DNA of 58,260 nucleotides, taken from assembly GCA_040757115.1 (NCBI GenBank), contig JBFLYA010000003.1, positions 1 to 58,260 on the forward strand, written 5' to 3'. Source of the stretch: a bacterium (GTDB lineage Bacteria; UBA9089; CG2-30-40-21; SBAY01). The notes beneath the pieces are model-generated. The model worked only from the letters and a program-made list of their open reading frames with translations, was not told the DNA's origin and searched no databases. Shown here in pieces: positions 42,946 to 51,624 of this stretch; the stretch's first letter is position 1; every line of letters begins with the position of its first letter. The position numbers and the translations under genes are program-made.

Positions 42946-44377
42946 ATGGACTTGTTTTTGTAATCATCTTTCCATCTCCAAATATCAAAGTAGCTACTGC
43001 CTTGTATAATCCTGCAGGTAACTCTCCTTGCCAGCTTGCTCCTAACCTCTGGGTCATATCTATTTCTATCGTCTTTCTATCAATAGTTATTTGCCCAACA
43101 GTCATTCCTTGACTATTTTCCAACTCAATCATTCCCTCTACCTGGAGTGGAACATTCCCGGTATTTCTAAATAGTAATTTAGGAAGAATTAATACATTTC
43201 CAGCATTGACTTTTGGTATAGTAAGTTCAATTATTTCCCCTGCCTGGATTATCTCCTTTTCAATTACATTAATGTTAGTTGTTGCAGTTACTATTTTTTC
43301 ATCTGAATACTTAATCTTTACTGTAGCAGTATAGGTACCAATTGGCAATCCTTTAGATAGAACAGTTGTTACTTCCTTACTCCCATGCGCTATCACTTCA
43401 TTTATTTTTATTGGTACTCTTTCTATTATTTCATTTTCAAAGTCTTTCACTTCTATTTCCCCACCAATAGATAGGTTAACATTTCCACTATTGTGAAAGA
43501 GTAACTTAAAGCATAGTGGTTTATGTTGGACAACCTTTATTTGCTCGAAGGAAGCTATTTCTCCTTTTAGTATAGCAATCTCATTAGTATTAATGACCTC
43601 GAAGGTCTTTTTAGCTATTAATGACTTGCCTGCAAATGTTATATTAGACTCGGCAGTATATATTCCAACTTGTAGGTTTTCTGGTTTCCATTTAGCTATT
43701 AATTGGCGGGAGTAGGAGGGGAGTATCTTCGCTGGTTTTATAAATACCTTGTCTATTTTCTCTCCAGCCTGGTTTCTAATGACCACATATCCCTCTGGTC
43801 GTAAGTAGATATTACCTGTATTGTGAAAAGTTGATAGGATATAGATTTCTTCTCCCTGTTTGTTTTGTATTATATCAACTGATGTAATGGCAGCTTCTTT
43901 GATTGATTCTCCAGGAAGTGTTAATAGGGTTATCGCGCCTACCCGAGGGAGAGAGGCAACATGTCCCTCTCCAGAAGGTGTCAGAGGTCGCGCCTCAACA
44001 TATATTATTCCATAAAGTCCACCGCCACTATCCTTTGGTATTTGAATCTCTGCCTCTACTATACTTGATTGACCACCTGCTAACTTAATTTTAGCCGGAT
44101 TAAATTTAATCCATCTGACTAATGAAAATGGTGCATCAATATCATCTAAGGATATAGCCTCACCATCTAATTTTTGACCTAAACTGCTTGCGTATACAAA
44201 ATACTCCAATGTTTCAGGTCCAGGATTTTCAATAGTAAGTGGGATGATATGGTCATCTTCAGATACACTTCTATCAATACTGGCAGGTGTAAGAGAGATA
44301 CCAAAGGCACTTATCTCGCTTTGCCAGCCCAACAATAACAATAATAGTATTAACGCTATTCCATATTTAAACTTCAT
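42923..44377 (-). CDS. Secreted DUF916-like protein 2
   Basis: 484 aa, clearly paralogous to the protein at 41302 (same order of beta units; for example FHNTGNIYLRPEGYVVI, FHNSGNVNLSIGGEIEV, FRNTGNVPLQVEGMIEL). The signal peptide is ILLLLLLGWQSEISAFG. The N-terminal domain (LTPASIDRSVSEDDHIIPLTIENPGPETLEY) is the best DUF916-like match in the window. AAAGGAGGT precedes the start. The end of the gene runs into an intergenic repeat. The pair probably arose by tandem duplication and may form a heterodimer at the cell surface. Confidence 0.75.
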   Translation of the reverse strand: MKFKYGIALILLLLLLGWQSEISAFGISLTPASIDRSVSEDDHIIPLTIENPGPETLEYFVYASSLGQKLDGEAISLDDIDAPFSLVRWIKFNPAKIKLAGGQSSIVEAEIQIPKDSGGGLYGIIYVEARPLTPSGEGHVASLPRVGAITLLTLPGESIKEAAITSVDIIQNKQGEEIYILSTFHNTGNIYLRPEGYVVIRNQAGEKIDKVFIKPAKILPSYSRQLIAKWKPENLQVGIYTAESNITFAGKSLIAKKTFEVINTNEIAILKGEIASFEQIKVVQHKPLCFKLLFHNSGNVNLSIGGEIEVKDFENEIIERVPIKINEVIAHGSKEVTTVLSKGLPIGTYTATVKIKYSDEKIVTATTNINVIEKEIIQAGEIIELTIPKVNAGNVLILPKLLFRNTGNVPLQVEGMIELENSQGMTVGQITIDRKTIEIDMTQRLGASWQGELPAGLYKAVATLIFGDGKMITKTSPFLVTGNW

Positions 44378-44722
44378 TTTCCTCTACCTCCTTTATGGTA
44401 ATTGGGTAATTGGGTAATTAGGTATCCAGTTACCTAATTACCTAATTACCCACTACTACTCTTATCTTTACCCATAAGTTTTACTGGACAATGTTACATT
44501 CATTCACAATTCGCAATTCACCATTCACAATTCACAATTTCTTCCCTAAATCTCCTTAAAATGGTGAATGGTGAATTGTCAATTGTGAATTGTGAATTAT
44601 CACTCTTCACGGTGTCCAGTAAAAATTGTGGGACATGATTAGACTACTACTCTGGGCGTACAGATGTTAACCAGAATCTGTACGCCCAATGAGTTTGTGA
44701 TACAACTAACATACACCTCCTT
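44378..44722. other. Gene-free spacer with long palindromes and a strong hairpin
   Basis: A ~146-bp imperfect inverted repeat is bounded by ttttactggaca (44479-44490) and tgtccagtaaaa (44613-44624), filled with cacaattcaccattc-type units. Next, TGGGCGTACAGAT (44653-44665) pairs perfectly with 44676-44688 across 10 bases. It lies directly after the small subunit's stop on the minus strand and could stabilise that abundant mRNA or attenuate read-through to the next genes. Confidence 0.65.
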
Positions 44723-45262
44723 TTACTCTAATGCATTTTGATAGACAGAGAAAGTGAGTACGCAGTGATGGGTTCTACCAGAGGGAAGTGCCTCGTCAGC
44801 ATAGTCAATTTGTTGCGAGTAGTCAATATAGGTTACGGTTGCCGCATTTCCGGTGTGTTCTAAATCTGAACACCCTTGTACAACAGCCTCAGTCGTCCCA
44901 ATAGTTGTAAGCACAGCCTGAGCAGTTTCTTTAGCCTTGAGCGCATACTGTAATGTTCTGGTCGTATCTGTAGCATAAGCCGCTGATGCAGTAATATACT
45001 CCTGCATAGTGGCCTTATCGCTCTTAGCCTTAATGTTGTAATCAACATTTGATTGAACAGACACCCCTTGAGCATCGTTCTTTTCGGTAGTACCAATTGG
45101 TAAAGCACCCATGTCATAACTGGCGCCTGTCAATGACATTACCAGAGTAGGAACGATTGTTGCATCAACAGTTGATGTACTGGAACCCTGAGTCGCTCCA
45201 TAGGCTATGTTAGCTATCACAAAACTTAATCCTATTGCTAATCCTATTGCTATCCGTTTCAT
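44723..45262 (-). CDS. Small secreted surface subunit (WxL/coat-like), first gene of the surface operon
   Basis: 179 aa with a signal peptide (AIGLAIGLSFVIANIAYG-A). The mature part is small, Thr/Ala-rich and beta-predicted (DATIVPTLVMSLTGASYDMGALPIG...). It contains one Cys pair in the C-terminal third (QGCSDLEH and HHCVLTF) that may form a disulfide. It resembles the small repeated subunits that accompany DUF916 proteins; the N-terminus of the giant surface protein has a similar style. AAAGGAGGTG precedes the start. No exact family recognised. Confidence 0.65.
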   Translation of the reverse strand: MKRIAIGLAIGLSFVIANIAYGATQGSSTSTVDATIVPTLVMSLTGASYDMGALPIGTTEKNDAQGVSVQSNVDYNIKAKSDKATMQEYITASAAYATDTTRTLQYALKAKETAQAVLTTIGTTEAVVQGCSDLEHTGNAATVTYIDYSQQIDYADEALPSGRTHHCVLTFSVYQNALE

Positions 45263-45291
45263 CTTTTATCACCTCCTTTGTTCTTAGAATA

Positions 45292-45398
45292 GTTAGCTTG
45301 ACTACGAAAAGCAAGCTAACGAATGTGGGATTTAGGAGTTAAGAAGAAGTGAGGATTTTTATTAAAAAATTATATCCTCATCTCTAACTCCTAAATCC
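45292..45398 (-). promoter_or_regulatory. Structured 5' leader of the subunit gene
   Basis: Two hairpins lie upstream of the start: GTTAGCTTG (45292-45300) with CAAGCTAAC (45312-45320), and a longer imperfect stem from 45328 to 45398 (ggatttaggagtta / taactcctaaatcc, with gaggat / atcctc inside). They may protect the mRNA or control translation. Confidence 0.55.
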
Positions 45399-45623
45399 AT
45401 TTTTTTAAAAAATTTAACACCTCCTTTTTTTTTGGTAATTGGTAACTGGTGAATGGTAATTAGTTACCAGTTACCATTTAACCGATTACTTACTTTATAA
45501 TTTCGTGAAGCCCTATTAAGATTTTTTATGCCCTATTTAATACTCACCATTATCATATTAAGTATTACTAAAAACATTGTTAACCTTAATAACCAAATTG
45601 CTAACCATGTGCTCATTTCTTTA
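45399..45623. other. Spacer with repeat units
   Basis: Contains a ttggtaactggtgaatgg / accagttaccatt inverted unit (45432-45480) and no visible gene. Confidence 0.4.
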
Positions 45624-45788
45624 TTATCTCCCTTGGTATATAATTGAGCGAATTTTTTCATATTGCTCAATACCACCATCTACTATTTCTCTAAATCTCC
45701 TGGCATAGTTATCAATCCAGACAAATGGATCTAAGCCAGATTCTTGAATAAGTCTAATCTGAAATGTATTTGCTTGATAAGTACTCAT
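45624..45788 (-). CDS. 54-aa protein, overlaps the preceding small gene
   Basis: The frame begins MSTYQANTFQIRLIQESGL and ends YEKIRSIIYQGR. CAGGAGATGATAACA upstream of the ATG gives a good ribosome site inside the preceding gene. It is hydrophilic with an amphipathic helical look (DNYARRFREIVDGGIEQYEKI). No family recognised. It overlaps the upstream 73-aa gene by 35 bases in another frame, which supports coupled expression. Confidence 0.5.
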   Translation of the reverse strand: MSTYQANTFQIRLIQESGLDPFVWIDNYARRFREIVDGGIEQYEKIRSIIYQGR

Positions 45789-45975
45789 TGTTATCATCTC
45801 CTGATTTATTTAGTTTCTTTGATTTAAGAGATTCAACTAATTTTGTTTTATCTGTAGATGACTCTACTACTCTCTCCGCGTCATATTCTACATAATCAAT
45901 GTAATAACATTTTCGTGGGATGCCATTAATCTTTTTTATTTTAATATTCAGGTTTATCATACAAAGCTTATCCAT
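45754..45975 (-). CDS. 73-aa protein, unrecognised
   Basis: Start ATG 45975 (MDKLCMINLNIKIKKING) chosen because AAGGGG lies 9 bases upstream; an ATG 9 bases earlier abuts the ribosome site. The N-terminal half alternates like beta-strands (PRKCYYIDYVEYDAE); the C-terminal half is Lys/Ser-rich and probably disordered. It follows the third receiver gene by 39 bases on the same strand, so it may be a small partner of the receivers. Confidence 0.5.
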   Translation of the reverse strand: MDKLCMINLNIKIKKINGIPRKCYYIDYVEYDAERVVESSTDKTKLVESLKSKKLNKSGDDNNEYLSSKYISD

Positions 45976-46014
45976 TTTAATCATCCCCTTTTGTAACAAA
46001 TATCAGGTCTCAAA

Positions 46015-46548
46015 TTATAAAGGTATTCTCATTCTCTCATTCTTCTGTGTTAATGCCTCTTTTACATTTTGTATTAGTTCATTTAAGTCAATTGGTTTAA
46101 TCATAAATGTATAGATATTTCCGAGTGCAATTTCTGGGTCTTGTTTAAATCCTCTGTATGCGGTGGAAATAATCACTGTCAAATTTTTATCTTCATTTCT
46201 TATTCGTTTAAGGAGTTCCAGTCCATTTATATCTGGCATCTTTATGTCTAAAACTACTAAGTCTGGTCGATAATTTCTAATACACTCTAAAGCCTTTTTA
46301 CCTGTCTCTGCGGAGTAAACTACATATCCTTCTCGATATAATGTTTCCATAAATGCCATACAAATATTATGCTCATCTTCAACTACTAATACTCGCTCGA
46401 CTGACTTTGTTCCACCATTTAAATTTAATGATTGAACATTAGGGAACTCAGGCATTGTAGTTCCTGGAGGTAATTTTTGCCATACCTCAGAATGTAAATA
46501 TTCATCATAATGATTTTCATATAAAGTACCATTAATTTGCGTTATCAT
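46015..46548 (-). CDS. Stand-alone response-regulator receiver protein 3
   Basis: 177 aa. A ~50-residue N-terminal extension (MITQINGTLYENHYDEYLHS...) precedes a REC domain: VLVVEDEHN acidic pocket, LVVLDIKMPDINGLE phosphoacceptor Asp, ISTAYRG with the conserved Thr/Ser, and MIKPID with the Lys. No output domain. AAGGAGGTGG precedes the start. Confidence 0.85.
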   Translation of the reverse strand: MITQINGTLYENHYDEYLHSEVWQKLPPGTTMPEFPNVQSLNLNGGTKSVERVLVVEDEHNICMAFMETLYREGYVVYSAETGKKALECIRNYRPDLVVLDIKMPDINGLELLKRIRNEDKNLTVIISTAYRGFKQDPEIALGNIYTFMIKPIDLNELIQNVKEALTQKNERMRIPL

Positions 46549-46562
46549 TTTAATCCACCTCC

Positions 46563-46955
46563 TTAATATAAATTACCCCAAACTTTTGGATTCATTCTTT
46601 CTCCTAATATCTCTGTTACCTTTGCCCTTAACACTTCAATATCAATTGGTTTAGTCATAAAAGCTGATATCTTACCTAATGTTATCTCTGGATCTTTTTC
46701 TAAGCCTTTGTATGCACTAATTATTATTATTGGTAATTCCTGATTCACTGTTCGTATCTTCTTTAATACTTCTAACCCATTTATACCCGGCATCTTTATA
46801 TCCATGATAAGTAAATCGGGCTGATACTCTTCAAATTTTTGTAAAATTTGCTTACCATTTTCTACTTCTAAGATTTCAAAGTCTTCACGATTAATGGTTT
46901 CTATTAATGCCCGTCTGATGAGTTTATTATCATCTCCAATTAATATCCTTTTCAT
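46563..46955 (-). CDS. Stand-alone response-regulator receiver protein 2
   Basis: 130 aa, REC domain only: ILIGDDNKLI (one acidic residue of the usual pair replaced by Gly-Asp-Asp order), LLIMDIKMPGINGLE phosphoacceptor, ISAYKG, and MTKPID. It overlaps the previous receiver by 4 bases (ATGA). The CheY-like size suggests it signals by protein-protein contact. Confidence 0.85.
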   Translation of the reverse strand: MKRILIGDDNKLIRRALIETINREDFEILEVENGKQILQKFEEYQPDLLIMDIKMPGINGLEVLKKIRTVNQELPIIIISAYKGLEKDPEITLGKISAFMTKPIDIEVLRAKVTEILGERMNPKVWGNLY

Positions 46956-47332
46956 TTTATCTTCACCTCCTTTACCTCTTTTAACATCTCATTTACTTTA
47001 TTTTTCAACACATTCAGGTCTATTGGTTTGACCATAAGGGTAACTATGTTTCCCATCGCTACCTCAGGATCTTTGGCTAACTCTTTATATGCTGTAACTA
47101 TCATTACGGGTACCGAATACTGTTCTGTCCTTATCCTCTTCAACAGCTCTATTCCATCTATCTTTGGCATTTTTAAATCCAGAATTAGCAGATGAGGTTT
47201 ATATATCTTAAGGTTTTCTAATGCCCTTGCCCCATCTTCTACTGTAAATGTTAGGTATCCTTCCTGATATAATGTTTCAAGTAGTGCTCTTCTAAAATGA
47301 CTATCATCTTCTGCAACTAAAATCCGTTTCAT
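46952..47332 (-). CDS. Stand-alone response-regulator receiver protein 1
   Basis: 126 aa, REC domain only: ILVAEDDSHF, LLILDLKMPKIDGIE phosphoacceptor, VTAYKE, MVKPID. It is first in a set of three paralogous receivers, all sharing the unusual KDPEVAMGNI / DPEIALGNI / KDPEITLGKI segment, so they arose by tandem duplication. A sigma-54-type promoter lies 47 bases upstream. Confidence 0.85.
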   Translation of the reverse strand: MKRILVAEDDSHFRRALLETLYQEGYLTFTVEDGARALENLKIYKPHLLILDLKMPKIDGIELLKRIRTEQYSVPVMIVTAYKELAKDPEVAMGNIVTLMVKPIDLNVLKNKVNEMLKEVKEVKIK

Positions 47333-47378
47333 TTTTACCTACCTCCTATCTATTTTTTACTTTCCATTAATGTAAGAA

Positions 47379-47393
47379 GCAAAAAGCATGCCA
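47379..47393 (-). promoter_or_regulatory. Sigma-54 (-24/-12) promoter
   Basis: On the minus strand TGGCATGCTTTTTGC: GG and GC separated by exactly 10 bases, close to the consensus TGGCACG-N4-TTGC. Predicted start of transcription is near 47367, upstream of receiver gene 1. The gene just beyond it encodes an NtrC-type sigma-54 activator. Confidence 0.65.
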
Positions 47394-47652
47394 AAGTTTA
47401 AAAGAGAATAAGAATTTTTTCTTAACTAATTGACTTAACATAGGTTAGTAAGTAGGAAGGTTAATTATTTTGTAGTGGTATCAGATGGATTATTGAGGAA
47501 ATTGATACCTAGAGAGTTATTGATATAAATTAAAAATAATCTCTAAGTTATTTATTTATAGGTATTAACAAACTGGGGATTATTTTCCTCACTTTAATGT
47601 GAAAGTAGAAGGAAGAAGGCGAGAAAAAGGTTGGGGTTAAAAGTGGGGTTTG
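47394..47652. other. Spacer between activator and receiver genes
   Basis: No gene. It is where upstream activator sites for the sigma-54 promoter would be expected. A ggtatca (47479-47485) / tgatacc (47503-47509) inverted pair is visible and could be such a site. Confidence 0.3.
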
Positions 47653-48966
47653 TTACAAGCCATATTCTTTTATTTTCTTCTGTAGGGTTTTACGGTCTAC
47701 TCCAATGGCTTTGGCGGCTTTTGTCCGATTACCGCCAACTTCCTGTAGGACTTTAATCAACAATTCCCGCTCAAGTTGTGCCTTTGCTTGATATACTGAC
47801 TCTTTAAATGATAGATTCTTCTCTTTTGCCTTAATTATATTATTTGGAATATCCTCAATATCTATTTTATCACCTTTAGCCAACACTACCATTCTTTCAA
47901 CTACATTCTCAAGTTCTCGAATATTTCCAAACCAATCATATGAAGTCAATAATTCTTGTGCCTCTTTTGTAATCCCAAGTATATTTTTATTAGTCCGAAG
48001 ATTAAATATCTTTAAAAAATGCTCTAATAAAATAGGAATGTCATCCTTTCTTTCTCGCAAAGGAGGTAAAAATATTGGGACAACATTTAGTCGATAGAAC
48101 AATTCTTCTCTATATTTTCCTTCTTTAACCGCCTTTTCTAAATCACGATTAGTAGCGGCAATAACCTTGACATCTACTTTGATAGTTTTAGTGCCTCCAA
48201 CTCGTTCAAACTCCCTTTCTTGCAACACACGCAGTAACTTAATCTGCATAGGTATATCCATCTCTCCCACCTCATCTAAAAATATAGTTCCTGTATTAGC
48301 CAGTTCAAATCTACCCAGTCGTTGGTTTATTGCCCCTGTAAATGCACCCTTTTCATGTCCAAATAATTCACTCTCTAATAGATTTTCTGGTAATGCCACA
48401 CAATTAACTGGTATAAAAGGTTTATCTTGCCGCAGACTTAATCGATGTATTGCCTTTGCCACTAACTCTTTACCTGTCCCGGTCTCGCCTCTAATCAGAA
48501 CAGTAGTATCGGTTTTAGCTACCTGGTTAATTAATTCATGTATCTCTTTTATCTTTTGACTTTTGCCAATAATCTCGTCAAACTTTGCCTCTTTTTTTAT
48601 TTCTTTATGTAGTTGAAGTGCCTTTGAAACAACTATGGTTATCTCATCTAATTCAAAAGGTTTGGTGATATAATCATAAGCCCCTTGTTTCATTGCCTCA
48701 ATTGCTGTCTTAAGAGTTCCAAAGGCAGTAATCATAATCACAATTACATCCGGGGAGATTTTCTTAGCCCTTTTTAAAAGCTCTAATCCGTCCATCTGAG
48801 GCATCTTTAAATCAGTAATTATTAATGAGAACTCCTGTATTGGTTTATTTAGTGCCTCTTGCCCATTCTTAGCAGTAGTTACTAAGTAACTCTCTTTAGT
48901 AAGAATAGTAACTAATGCATTGCGAATTTTTTCCTCATCGTCTACTACTAAAATCTTCTTCTTCAT
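47653..48966 (-). CDS. NtrC-family sigma-54-dependent response regulator
   Basis: 437 aa. REC domain (1-118) with acidic pocket VVDDEEK and phosphoacceptor in LIITDLKMPQMDGLE; AAA+ domain (~135-370) with GETGTGKE Walker A, the GAFTGA loop (ESELFGHEKGAFTGA) that contacts sigma-54, and FLDEVGEM Walker B; Fis-type HTH at the end (NRTKAAKAIGVDRKTLQKKIKEYGL). All functional motifs are intact. The cognate kinase is not in the window. Its likely nearby target is the sigma-54 promoter at 47379-47393. Confidence 0.95.
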   Translation of the reverse strand: MKKKILVVDDEEKIRNALVTILTKESYLVTTAKNGQEALNKPIQEFSLIITDLKMPQMDGLELLKRAKKISPDVIVIMITAFGTLKTAIEAMKQGAYDYITKPFELDEITIVVSKALQLHKEIKKEAKFDEIIGKSQKIKEIHELINQVAKTDTTVLIRGETGTGKELVAKAIHRLSLRQDKPFIPVNCVALPENLLESELFGHEKGAFTGAINQRLGRFELANTGTIFLDEVGEMDIPMQIKLLRVLQEREFERVGGTKTIKVDVKVIAATNRDLEKAVKEGKYREELFYRLNVVPIFLPPLRERKDDIPILLEHFLKIFNLRTNKNILGITKEAQELLTSYDWFGNIRELENVVERMVVLAKGDKIDIEDIPNNIIKAKEKNLSFKESVYQAKAQLERELLIKVLQEVGGNRTKAAKAIGVDRKTLQKKIKEYGL

Positions 48967-49079
48967 CCTGGATTATCCTTAAAAAATTATAGTAACCGTT
49001 CACCGCAGAGACGCAGAGAAGAAAATTAGAATCTATTCACCAGAAACAGAAATTTCTTTTTTTGTGCATTTCGGGTCTT

Positions 49080-49379
49080 CTGGAGTTTCGTTAATTTAAG
49101 GAGCCATTGAGGCTATCTGAATCCCTATCAATCTGTTTATTTTGCTCAAAGATGGCAAAATTAGGCTCAAAAGCCTGATGATTTTTTTGCAACTTATCCT
49201 TTGAAGTTGAGTTGATAAAAAATGTTTTACCTATTTTCTTCCCTTTGTGTCCTTTGCGTTACTACTTTGTGCCCTTTGCGATTTATCCTTTTTTAACCGC
49301 AAAGAACGCAAAGAAATCGACCGCAAAGAACGCAAAGATTAAAGGAGAAAGGAATCATAGAAAATTCACGAAACTCCAG
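49080..49379. mobile_element. MITE-like element, family ctggagtttcgt
   Basis: Left end ctggagtttcgttaattt (49080-49097) and right end aaattcacgaaactccag (49362-49379) are inverted repeats with one mismatch. Inside are direct and inverted accgcaaagaacgcaaaga units. A related, shorter pair is at 52976-53082. Confidence 0.6.
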
Positions 49380-49486
49380 GTCTTTCGTTGTTTATTAATC
49401 TTTTAATACTTACTTTCGACTAACTGTTTTTAAGCCTTTTTAAACACCGAAAAACGCGATAAACACGAAAAAAAGATATTTTCCTC

Positions 49487-49530
49487 TCTGTTTCTCTGCG
49501 TCTCTGCAGTAAAGGATTACCTGAACGGTT
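49487..49530 (+). repeat. Dispersed 'ctgcgtctctgcggt' repeat, copy 3
   Basis: Contains tttctctgcgtctctgcagt and acctgaacggttac; matches the copies at 1195, 23766 and 51625. Confidence 0.65.
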
Positions 49531-49593
49531 ACAGTTTTTAAGCATAGTTGTAGGAGAACTAGGATTGGTTCAACTTCAATCCCGCGAACGGTA

Positions 49594-49878
49594 TAGTGTA
49601 GCGTTCTCTAAATACATATAATAGTTATTAACGAAAATTTCCGACCTGTACGGTTAGCAGTTCGAGAATTATCCGCAAGCGTTAGTTGGTGTAAGAAAAG
49701 GAGATAGAGAGATAGGGGAATAAGGAGATTACTACTGCCTCAGCAAGTAAATTTTCTTGATATTTTTCCATCTCCATATCCTTTATCTCCTTATCCCCCT
49801 TTCTTACACTTTTGATATATAGCCTGAACGGTTACAAAAACTTTATATTGTTATATCTACTTAGAGAACGCTACACTA
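49594..49878. mobile_element. MITE-like element with 18-bp inverted ends
   Basis: tagtgtagcgttctctaa (49594-49611) is exactly mirrored at 49861-49878. Inside are a cgacctgtacggttag fragment like the 9285 element end, and an inverted piece of a GxxExxY gene start (about 49755-49800: MEMEKYQENLL). It is thus a composite or a nest of elements. Confidence 0.6.
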
Positions 49879-50125
49879 GTACCGTGTTAGCTAAGTTCTT
49901 TCACAGTTTAAGGGATCTATCATTACAAAATGTGTTCCCTTCCCTTTCTCCATCATTAGAAAAAAGTGTGAGAAAATTTACTTAACATGGCAATAGGATG
50001 CTAATTGCTTATATGTCTTTGACCATACCTCTATCTTTTGCTTATTAAATTTGCTCCAGAGGAGCAATCTGTTTGTAGAAAAAAATGTCCTCCCATAACA
50101 TAAAGCTCCATAGGAGCGACCTAAA

Positions 50126-50265
50126 TTATTCAATCCATTCAAACAAATATCTTTCATCGTATTCAATTTTAAATTTTTTCAAAAACTCATTTTTTGTTCA
50201 CGGGCTTGAACAATACCTGTAATGTATTTCTGCCATTCTTCCCTATGTTGTTTGCGAATGAGATG
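50126..50265 (-). pseudogene. C-terminal remnant of an unknown protein
   Basis: On the minus strand: HLIRKQHREEWQKYITGIVQ... then, after a one-base slip in a T/A run, LKKFKIEYDERYLFEWIE and a stop. The composition is strongly protein-like, but both the start and the family are missing. Confidence 0.4.
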
Positions 50266-50852
50266 TTATCTGCCTTTTACAGCAAATACAATTTGAATAT
50301 AAATTTGAGAATAGGTGTTTGCCATTTTTCAGAAAGCAAAAAATGGCTTTAAGATGGTTACTTGGGCTGTTTATTCAGCTTCACCGAGAATTTCTGTGGT
50401 TGCAAAAAAAATATTGACAATATGATTATTTTAGTATAAACTATGGTTTAGAGAAGTCAGAAGATAGATAAAAATTGGTAACTAATTACCATTCACGTAA
50501 GTGTTCAGGGGGAAATGAAGGGAAAATGGAAAAAACTGGGGAAAGGGGTAAATAGGGCTTCACAAAATTAAATAAAGAGATTAGCATGGTAGAGGCGTTC
50601 TGTTTGTAGAATGTATGAGGCAGACAAAGAAGAAATGTAAGCGTTCAGCGGTCAGCCATCAGTTGTCAACATTTAGCCACCCTGCTTTCGAGGTTTGCTA
50701 CAGGTATTTCGAAACTTTAGAGGAGTTGTTTTTGGCTACATATCCAGGTTGCTTTCTTCTTGTTAGTCGGGATCCAACAAATGGCAAACCAAAGGTGCAA
50801 TTTGATAGCGCCAGTAGAAATTATGTGATTAAAGGGTTGGAAAAAGATAAAA
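50266..50852. other. Spacer; possible gene fragment
   Basis: A frame at 50615-50917 includes ATYPGCFLLVSRDPTNGKP, but has no ribosome site and its N-terminus comes from the cagcggtcagc-type intergenic repeat at 50643-50660. I cannot support a gene. Confidence 0.25.
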
Positions 50853-51551
50853 ATGAGAAAAAGGTTGTATCTAAAAAAATCGGACAGAAAGAATATAATA
50901 TCGTTTATAGCTGTTAGTTTATGTTGGCTTTATACAGGTTGTGCGGGGATACCAATAACCCCAATAGAAAATAATGAGCAAGAGATAAAATATGAGCGAT
51001 TAGGAGAACATATCATCAAGGCACATATAGATGGATATGCTAAAGATGACCTAATTATTTGTGTCCCATCTTATAATTCTAATCGTGGCAAAATTTATAT
51101 ATTTTATGGAAGAAATCTTGAGTCCAAAGGTTGTATAACATCTCCTCTCTGGGCTGATGCTACTATCGAAGGAGAAAATGAACAAGAGAGGATAGGTGAG
51201 TTTGTATTCACAGGTGACCTAAATGGAGATAAAATGGATGACTTAATTATTGGTGTCCCTTCTGCTAATTTCAATAAAGGCAAAATCTGTATATTTTATG
51301 GCGGGAATATTACTGGAAACAAGTCACTTTATTTTGCAGATACGGTTATTGAAGGTCTAAAAGAAGAGGATAGAGTAGGTGAAAATGTTACCATAGCCAA
51401 TCATCATAAGGAAAGTGACAATAATAAGAATGATTTGATAATAAGTGTACCTACTGCTGATGCTAATAAAGGTAAGATTTATATCTTTTATGGAGGAAGT
51501 ATCCCCCGATTTACAACCTCTGTATCCTCTGCTAATCTTACGATTCAATAG
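50853..51551 (+). CDS. FG-GAP repeat lipoprotein, probably truncated
   Basis: 232 aa. A lipoprotein signal ends at LYTGC-A. Three FG-GAP (integrin-alpha-like) repeats follow, each with KDDLIICVPS / KMDDLIIGVPSA / KNDLIISVPTA and a closing GKIYIFYGG strand. Full propellers have about seven repeats, so this is short and stops abruptly at SSANLTIQ before repeat DNA. The ribosome site is weak. It would lie on the outer or inner membrane, facing the periplasm or surface. Confidence 0.65.
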   Translation: MRKRLYLKKSDRKNIISFIAVSLCWLYTGCAGIPITPIENNEQEIKYERLGEHIIKAHIDGYAKDDLIICVPSYNSNRGKIYIFYGRNLESKGCITSPLWADATIEGENEQERIGEFVFTGDLNGDKMDDLIIGVPSANFNKGKICIFYGGNITGNKSLYFADTVIEGLKEEDRVGENVTIANHHKESDNNKNDLIISVPTADANKGKIYIFYGGSIPRFTTSVSSANLTIQ

Positions 51552-51624
51552 GGGAAAAGTGGAATTATAGTTATCGGTTATCAGTTATAGCATTATTACC
51601 GATTACCTGATTACCACACCACTT

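Larger units (their letters stand above)
48967..50125. other. Repeat-rich, gene-free stretch
   Basis: Holds an inverted piece of the ctgcgtctctgcggt repeat (48993-49023), a ~300-bp inverted-repeat element (49080-49379), another direct repeat copy (49487-49530), a ~285-bp element with 18-bp inverted ends (49594-49878) and gctccagaggagc-type hairpins near 50050-50115. Short frames here look like chance. Confidence 0.6.

Noticed and set aside
49978-50166. 62-codon minus-strand frame
   Set aside because: It runs across hairpin repeats, and the better protein signal lies in another frame (50126-50265).
50404-50440. TTGACA ... TATAAA promoter near 50408
   Set aside because: The spacer is only 15 bases and no supported gene follows closely.
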